The translations under genes were made by a program, and so were the position numbers. Below, piece after piece: positions 57,010 to 64,000 of a stretch of DNA of 64,000 bases. The first letter of the stretch is position 1; each line of letters starts with the position of its first letter. The notes under the pieces are model-generated. The model saw only the letters and a list, made by a program, of their open reading frames with translations, had not been told where the DNA came from and did not search any database. Where the stretch lies: the NCBI RefSeq assembly GCF_039555335.1, contig NC_092628.1, positions 69,655,706 through 69,719,705 of the forward strand, read 5' to 3'. The DNA is from Amphiura filiformis. Lineage: Eukaryota > Echinodermata > Ophiuroidea > Amphilepidida > Amphiuridae.

Positions 57010-57924
57010 TAAATTTTCAAGGTTATTAATAGAACTTAAACATTGAATATGGTGTTGTATACGGAAGAAAAAAAGGTTCAAAGTTGCACCATTTTAAGAG
57101 TGTAATACGCGGTTAATCGAATTCCATCAAGAAAGTTCAAGAAACGAACTTGAATATCACCAGGCCACAGAGAGAGAAGAAAATAAGTACGTGATGTTTG
57201 ACTGTGTGTTAAGCTATCAAAGCAAATAACATCAAGTTGAAAGACTAAATGTTGATCCAAAACACGTCCATCTGTTACTCAATTTGATATCAATTTGTGG
57301 TTCCATGAAAACAAAATAAGTCACTTGTCGATAATATTTTAACGTGCAAATCAAATAATATGAACATTTTTACATTTTCCGACATCCAACTCATTTTGCT
57401 GTCTATTTTGTTTATACTATTCTGCCACACAAAGTGCATGCAAGATTTCAATTCAAGCATTTCAATCACGTATACAATTTGTACCATAAAGTAAATGAAC
57501 AGACGATGTCGCGAATATTATATACGTGACCAGAGTAATAAAATTGATATAAAATCTATTTTTGTCGGCTTTCTGATCTTCTCACATAACATGACATGCA
57601 CAAATGATTAACGCTCTCATCTACAATCTAAAATAATGTTCTCTAATACTCTGTTATCCCGAGATTCCTATCCTGGTTTGCCCTGAATTTGAAACTGAAA
57701 TGTTTGATACACAGCCTGGGTTGGAGGAGTCCCTGCAGCACATGAAAATGAGTATAAGGACCTACATGTATAATATTAATTATAAATATATACCTAGGTA
57801 TTGTTGGTCGATTTTCAGTATCTAAATCAATATAATTATTATTATAAAGTAACACTTTGATGTTTTGCAAAAGTTCATTCTACAAATCAAATACTCAGTT
57901 TGAAAACTTACTTGATATTGCTGT

Positions 57925-58110
57925 TAATAAGTTATGTACGTTTTACAAAAGTGTTGTTGTTTCATCCTCTTTACAACATAACTCAAGAACCACAGGACCT
58001 ACAAAAGTATGTGATATTTGAATTATTCTACACGCCCGCTATGAATTGATCAATGCAATTTTTGCCAAAGCTCACCACCATGACTACCATTCGCAAGTGT
58101 TCCAAATCGC
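57925..58110. repeat. Inverted partner of 61528-61690
   Basis: CATAACTCAAGAACCACAGG, TGTGATATTTGAATT and TTTTTGCCAAAGCTCAC recur in reverse at 61528-61690. The pair could be the long terminal repeats of one 3.8-kb element or two opposed copies of a shorter repeat. Confidence 0.7.
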
Positions 58111-58294
58111 AACACAAAATAGTTGACATTAATAATAAGGCGAGTGGGATAGAAGCAGCTAGCAGGAGCCATATTTTTCCAGTTTTAGCCATTACCTAAA
58201 AAAACTTGTTATTATTATATTAATACATTGATCTTATTAAAGGAAATGAGTCAATAATCGCATTTATAATTCCATGGCCTCCGACTCGCTTTAA

Positions 58295-58946
58295 GGGCTG
58301 GGGTATGAACGTTTGGACAGTATTTATTTTGGGACATCAGAGCACATCAGACATATCGAATTGCATTCTGAATACGAAGAATGTCATTCTGATATCAAAT
58401 AATTTTGATTTTTGAAATTCGCAATTTAATACACATTTTTGGCAAATCATTAAAATTTATATTTTGATATTTAACAGTACTTGAAGTAAACTTTATAAAT
58501 CTGATGATTTATACTTAAAGTGTATGTAGGTGGGATGAAAAGCCGACGATCAATTGAAAATTTTGACCTTTCGTATTGAAGATATGGATTTTTTCCCCAA
58601 AACACCAAAAAAATTTAGGTCTTTTGGGAAAAAATCCATATCTTCAATATGAAAGGTCAAAATTTTCAATTGACTGTCGGCTTTTCCTCCTAGCTACATA
58701 CACTTTCAGAATATATCATTAGATTTATATAATTTACTTCGAGGACTGTTATATATCAAAATTTGAAAAATATCAAATTTTTATAATTTGTCATAAAATT
58801 TGTATTATATTGTGATTTTCAAAAATGAAAATTATTTGATATCAGAAAGACATGCTTCGTATTCAGAATGCAATTGATAGGTCCGAGGTGCTCTCATGTC
58901 CCACAAAAATACTGTCGAAACACAATAAACGCTCATTTTAGATCCC
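58295..58946. mobile_element. 652-bp fold-back element, TTAA duplication
   Basis: The arms of about 310 bp are inverted copies, clearest at GCATTCTGAATACGAAG and ATCCATATCTTCAATATGAA. Both sides are flanked by TTAA (58291-58294 and 58947-58950). Ends begin GGG. Consistent with piggyBac- or Kolobok-type mobilisation. No coding sequence. Confidence 0.85.
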
Positions 58947-58950
58947 TTAA

Positions 58951-59931
58951 GCAATGATGGCAATTCGATGCGGGTTACCATGGTGATGGGGTGTATGTTA
59001 GGATGTTCCTCCGCCTCCTATACATTTCCTCAGTGCAAAATATTTATCAGTCGAGTCTGATTTCATGGAATGAAGAATTTTAGGCCTACAATTTAATGTT
59101 AATAATAATGTTTAGTAGGCCTACTGCAGAATAAAAATATGGGAGGAGAGGCCAGGAGGGGCGGTGCCACATGCGACATAAAGGAGTAATTTCCGCTGGG
59201 GCTATACCAGCAGTGGCGTACCGCGCCGAGGGGGAAAAGGTTGTCCAGCTGTAGGCCCTACCAGAACAAAATTGACCCACACTTTTTGGGGGTTTCAAGT
59301 TGTAAAAGTTAAACTAATACAACTTTTCCGTGCGTTTTTCCATGCAGTTGTACTGCCAAAGGAATTCTGGGAGTTGCTATAGTTGGTCAGTGGGACCGTT
59401 TTTGCCCTGCCCTTTAATAACAGTTGTGCACGGCAGTTTAAAGCGAAATTGATGAAATTATGTCACAGATATCATTTGCTATATCTCTGAAATTCCTTAC
59501 AATTGGCAAAATAAGTGTCAATTGCAATGGCGCGGCAAGTGCATTTAGGGAAACAAAATTCAATTGAAACAGGCTTTTAAAAAGTCAATGTTTAAGGGCT
59601 TTGAACTCAAGAAAAATGTAGCCTGCTGAGATTCAGTGTTTATACGAGATTTTTTTCTTCTGAAGAAAACCTTTTCGAGTATACTTTGATAGAACCTGTG
59701 TACAAGTTTTGATCTCAAAAAATCACATAACACATTTCGTGTGTAACGTCGGATTGTGAACTCCAGTATTAATATTTAAGCTTAACAATCAGCCTAATTA
59801 TTACATGCTGGTTCACAAAATTCAGTACATTCACCGCTTATTGAAGCAAATTGGACAGCATTTTTTACAGGTGAACGTCAATTTCGAGCGAGCTGTCGTG
59901 TCGGTTGTGTTCCAGTACCTGCATGTGATAA
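58951..59931. other. No gene seen; one lone transposon terminus
   Basis: CAGTGGCGTACCGCGCC at 59211 resembles the terminus at 4731, but no partner end was found. Nothing else is supported. Confidence 0.45.
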
Positions 59932-60184
59932 GGGTCCGTTCACTATTTTATGCAATTAAGGGGACATAATTGGGGTTTTATAAAAATTCGACGAAAAGGT
60001 TCAATATCGTGTTCATAGCTTCCATTCAAAAGTTTTGCATTCGGTCTTTATTTTATGAAATTTTCCATTCAAATTTAACATACCCCCCGTCTCTTTCCTG
60101 GCCAAAAAAATCGGATTACCCTGCTCACAAAAAATCGCATTACCCCTACAAATCACCCCCTTGGATTAAATAAAGACCGCTCCC
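59932..60184. mobile_element. 253-bp MITE, TAA duplication
   Basis: GGGTCCGTTCACT at the left mirrors GACCGCTCCC at the right, with TAA on both sides. The TIRs are short and imperfect. PIF/Harbinger-like by the duplication. Confidence 0.6.
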
Positions 60185-60673
60185 TAAGAGCATGTTGTGC
60201 CGTCACTCCACAAACTTTACGGCACCATCATTTGCAGTGGAACTATGCAAAGAACTTGAACTACAGATTTGATGACAGTAGTTTTGATCATTAATGATTG
60301 AAGCGATGATAAAATTATAGCGATTGCATACTAGCTTTGCATTTTGTATCGCAGATGATGTGCATGGGATATTTAATTTATCAGACATGTATTCTTCAGC
60401 GTGAAACTTGAAGAAGATTTGAACTTGAAAATTCATTCTTCAGGAGGTAAAGTGGTAACATCTTGAATGAATGCAATGTGCCTGTTTACTTTAGGGAAAA
60501 GTAAAATACAATATTGAATCTGGAGGTTTTCCGCGTACTGACAATTTTCCGACGGATGATGTTGATGGAATATATTATGCCTGATATGTGAGCTTATGTG
60601 CCAGTTGAATTTGAAACATTCTGTCTTACCAGTGTCACCATCTCACGTCGATATAATTCATTTCAAATAAAAA

Positions 60674-60828
60674 ATGTCTTGGAGATTTACAAGAAGGATG
60701 CTTACCGTATTTGCGGTTGGAATAATACTTATTTGTGCCAACTTTGTGCTCATGAATACCATTCAAAAACTGGATTTAGAGCAGTTACATTTAAAATATA
60801 GAGATTTTATTGGTCACGGTTCAGGAAG
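60674..60828 (+). CDS. Probable first coding exon of a type II membrane protein
   Basis: The frame from ATG reads MSWRFTRRMLTVFAVGIILI, then CANFVLMNTIQKLDL and HLKYRDFIGHGSG, and runs into a strong AAG/GTAAGT donor after 60828. A short basic cytosolic tail, one hydrophobic segment (about residues 9-27) and an amphipathic stem are the usual start of Golgi glycosyltransferases and sulfotransferases. That class is an inference from topology only. The next exon was not found before 64000. The exon ends two bases into a codon. Confidence 0.5.
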
Positions 60829-61527
60829 GTAAGTTTAGCATCAAATAATTACTTTCAAGATGAAGCTCGACAGAAATACATGCGAGGAATGGTATAATTA
60901 TGTCCACAACACGATCATAATTTTCCCCCGATGATTAAAAGGTCATTTGCATGCGTGGGAAGAATATGTGATTTTGTCAATTACAAAAACTATTTGGCAA
61001 AAATAGATGATGAAGGAAGTGCCCACAATTCCCGGATAACACTTTTTTAACACTTCAACGCTATTATTTCGCGTAAAAGTATAGAAGGCATCCGGTTAAC
61101 ACTACAACGCGTTTATAAGGGTATTTTTCATACCAATTAACACTCCCCATGCGTATCAGCAACATGTTGTGTTTTACTCGGGAATTGAATTTTTGCAGTG
61201 CAGCAAACACAGAGATGTTTTTAAAACGTTAATGTGTAAACATGTTTTGGGTTGGTAATTTAATGATTGAGTATTATGACGATCATGAACGTTTTTTACA
61301 TTTTATATGAAAAATATGACTATGAGTAAATAATAAATGTTAAAAATAAAACCTGCACCCTCTATAAATAACTCGACATTTAGGCCTACAACATTCTGTG
61401 TTTGCTGGGTATAGTTGCCTGGTTGCATCAAACAGTATCTTCAAAAGTGTTTTTTAACAACTGCAGCATGCCTTTATATCTGACGTGGTTTACCAACCAT
61501 TGCTGTATGATGTTAGCCTGGTAGTTC

Positions 61528-61690
61528 ACAACTTCACAGCAACTTGCGAATCGTAGTGAGCTTTGGCAAAAATTACATTGATAATATAATAGCGAGTGTG
61601 TAGAAGAATTCAAATATCACAGATATACTCTTGTAGGTCCTGTGGTTCTTGAGTTATGTTGTAAAACGTACATAACTTATTCGCAACAAA
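61528..61690. repeat. Inverted partner of 57925-58110
   Basis: This holds the reverse of the same blocks, including GTCCTGTGGTTCTTGAGTTA. It lies immediately left of the element at 61704. Confidence 0.7.
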
Positions 61691-61703
61691 AAATCAAGCA
61701 ATA

Positions 61704-62573
61704 CAGCCTGTCTCAAAAAAAATTGTGCAAGTGAAAAGCGCCCTCTTTGGCAATTGGAGAATACCGTTATGACATGATGCTTACATCAACGTCAAGGGCG
61801 TAGTCTGAGCTGTCACATGCCGTTTGTTCTGTTCAATTTGCTTGTTTTAATCTCGAGATGTGTTTAGTTAAAAACGAAAGGGGAAATCACAATTGTGCCA
61901 CTTTTACCATTTTACTATGGAAGAGGGCTGTATATGTACATAAATCAATGATAGCATCAAGTTTATCAAGAGTTCCTTCGTGAAATCAAAAGAATACATC
62001 AATTACCATGATTACATAACAACACAAAATTGTTTTAACTGTTTTTACTGTTTTATCATGATACAGGTATAATGATTCTCTTTTTCCACTTAAAACAGAT
62101 TGAAAGGTAAATAGTTATTTCACATTCTGCTGTAAAATTTAATTCAAGTCATGTGCATGTCATAACGTCAATGATTTTATCATGGTATTCTGTTCTCTTT
62201 ATCACTCAAGACATGTTAAAAGACAAGCAAATATTGCAAACTAATAGGTTAATGAACGCGTATTACTTGTTGGGAGAGAAATTAGACAAAATAATGCACG
62301 CGCGGTGATGCTGATGAGTCTAATGCACGATAAGACACATCAACATCATATCGTAGCCCTCTTCCCTAATAAAAGTGGCACAATTGTGATTTTACCCTTT
62401 CGTTGTTAATTACACATATCTCGAGATTGAAACAAGCAAATTGAACAGAACAAACAGCATTTGAGAGCTAAGACTGCGTCCTTGACGCTGATGTAAGCAT
62501 CATGTCCCGACAGTATTTTCTAATTGCCAAAGAGGGCGCTTTTCACTTGCACAATTTTTTTTGAGACAGGCTG
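61704..62573. mobile_element. 870-bp mariner-like MITE with ~230-bp TIRs
   Basis: The ends begin CAGCCTGTCTCAAAAAAA and are flanked by TA on both sides. CAGNNTGTCNCAAAAA tips with a TA duplication are typical of Tc1/mariner elements. The long arms share GTGCAAGTGAAAAGCGCCC and CACAATTGTGCCACTTTTA. No transposase is inside. Confidence 0.85.
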
Positions 62574-62575
62574 TA

Positions 62576-64000
62576 TATTGATTTAGATAATTAAAATCGG
62601 TTTTTGGCTGCTTCAACATAACACCCCGTCCCCAATAAGAACACCAACATCAAATCTCATAACATTCTGTTAAAAAGGTAACTGTTTAATCACTAATTGT
62701 TATAACTCACCAAATGACAACTTTTCACATTTATGTGATTTCTGCCGTAGTCTTTTAGTTTATAGATATTGGCCTTATGTATCAAAACTGAAATTAGTTG
62801 TCTTGTCACTTTGCCGTTGATAAAGAGGATTGAATGCTCAGGCCCCTAAAAACTGAAATTATACAAAACCGCGGGCATTAAACATTTTACAACTAAAGAG
62901 GGTTGCTCTGAGGGTTGTCAAGTTGAAATAATAACACAAATACAAAAAATAACATAAAAATGAATGCAATAATTATTATTCAAATGTAATGTAATTATGT
63001 TAAAAGTGTTAATACAGTCATGCATAGTCAAGGAGTACCTTCACACATTGCACATTATGCATACAGGACACTTCAAATTCAAAATAACTAATAATTCAAC
63101 CTTAATTGGACATGACAATTTCAAAAATGTACACTCATTTCGAGTACGACTCGACTGCCACGGAGAGCATGGAGAGGCTGGTGAGTTAAAGCTAATGTTA
63201 CAGGATACTTAGTAATTAAAGGCGAAAGTAAATCTCTTTTTTTGTGTTGCTGACATCAAAATACTGAAAGACATGTGAGAATGACATAAATAAGCCTAAA
63301 AACGGCGACATGAGGAACTTAATAAAAGTTCATCTTGTTCTGGGACGTTGTTCTTCTAGTTGTCAGTATTATAGTTGCCACATCATCAAAGTCAAACAGC
63401 TGCAATGATTGGAGAGAATGAAATGGATGCAAGACAAATTGTTCAATTTGTTACGCCTTTCTTGAAGGAATTTTCAATTATATACCGTAGACTATGGTAA
63501 AGTTGTCATATTGAAAAGGAATTCGCGCTATTTGTAATTATAAGCTGGTATAGGCTGGAACACTAGAAAGAGGTTTTCATCATTTTCATGATGCTCATTC
63601 GAAACAAAATGTTAATTGAAATTATATTTTGATTAGTATATACCATACCAGATATCCTAGCCCTGAATTGCAACAAACCTCAAGTCAGTTAATTCACTAA
63701 ATTGAATATCAAATCATCTTTTATTCTAACAAACTTATGAACTTGCTTCGGTTAATTACCAAAACGGCAAGAACCCTCTGCAATATCATGAACAACTTAG
63801 TGTCTTTTCTAATGCTACATATGGCAAAAATTGAATTCTCGCTGATTTCAGTAATTTATCTTCGCATGCCACTCTGCGTGTATCCTTTGAGCCTTGTCTC
63901 ATACAATAAATTGATTTACTTCAGGTCGAAACTCGAATTCCAGGATCCGTGTTCTAAATAAAAACTATACAAATTATATCTGATTTAATTAATTTCACAT
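62576..64000. other. No gene seen
   Basis: AT-rich. If the exon at 60674 is real, this is probably intron. Frames up to 74 codons show no recognised motif. Confidence 0.4.

Noticed and set aside
63050..63190. Candidate second exon for the membrane protein at 60674
   Set aside because: A CATACAG acceptor and GTGAGT donor exist, but the open frame needs two bases from this exon, while the first exon requires one; the required frame hits a stop.

Overview
The window is eukaryotic, intron-rich and AT-rich. It is packed with inverted-repeat DNA transposons, two LINE fragments and two tRNA-derived SINEs. The repeat style, the frequent short AGGCCTA patches and a CCDC125 gene with a metazoan exon layout suggest an invertebrate deuterostome, perhaps an echinoderm. 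That placement is an inference from style; no marker in the window proves it.

Layout. (1) 1-11303: a CR1/L2-like LINE 3' end abuts a copy of a 1.59-kb composite repeat (called R below). R joins a Merlin (IS1016-like) transposase fragment to a hAT transposase fragment. This R copy is split by a 9,222-bp element (1154-10375) with 24-bp terminal inverted repeats and a TAA target duplication. The big element holds many smaller nested elements and no recognisable transposase. A second partial R copy follows head to tail at 10752. (2) 11908-18148: a broken Kelch-like (BTB-BACK-Kelch) gene on the plus strand. It keeps its splice sites but has frameshifts and stops. A tandem array of seven 87-bp units expands its BACK exon in frame, and a repeat rich in TGACCT-type hexamers interrupts its 3' part. 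(3) 18150-26900: repeats only, including a near-complete R copy at 21006-22595 that preserves the empty target site of the 9.2-kb element. (4) 26902-49519: CCDC125 on the minus strand, complete. Eleven coding exons have consistent splice phases and give 543 codons. Its introns hold SINEs, MITEs, a 1.24-kb hAT-like element with an 8-bp duplication, and a 4.2-kb TTAA-flanked element that carries two further elements. (5) 49900-60670: a LINE reverse-transcriptase fragment split by a 363-bp inverted-repeat element, then more fold-back and TIR elements. (6) 60674-60828: a probable first coding exon of a type II membrane protein on the plus strand. Its remaining exons were not found before the window ends at 64000.

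Only CCDC125 looks like an intact gene. The Kelch-like locus is probably a pseudogene, although four of the five differences among its 87-bp units are silent in the Kelch frame. I found no wholly new genetic system. The strongest leads are the in-frame BACK-domain array, the 9.2-kb element with its empty site in the same window, the mobile Merlin-hAT chimera, and a transposon carrying arrays of nuclear-receptor-like half-sites. All identities and counts come from reading by eye; no alignment was run.
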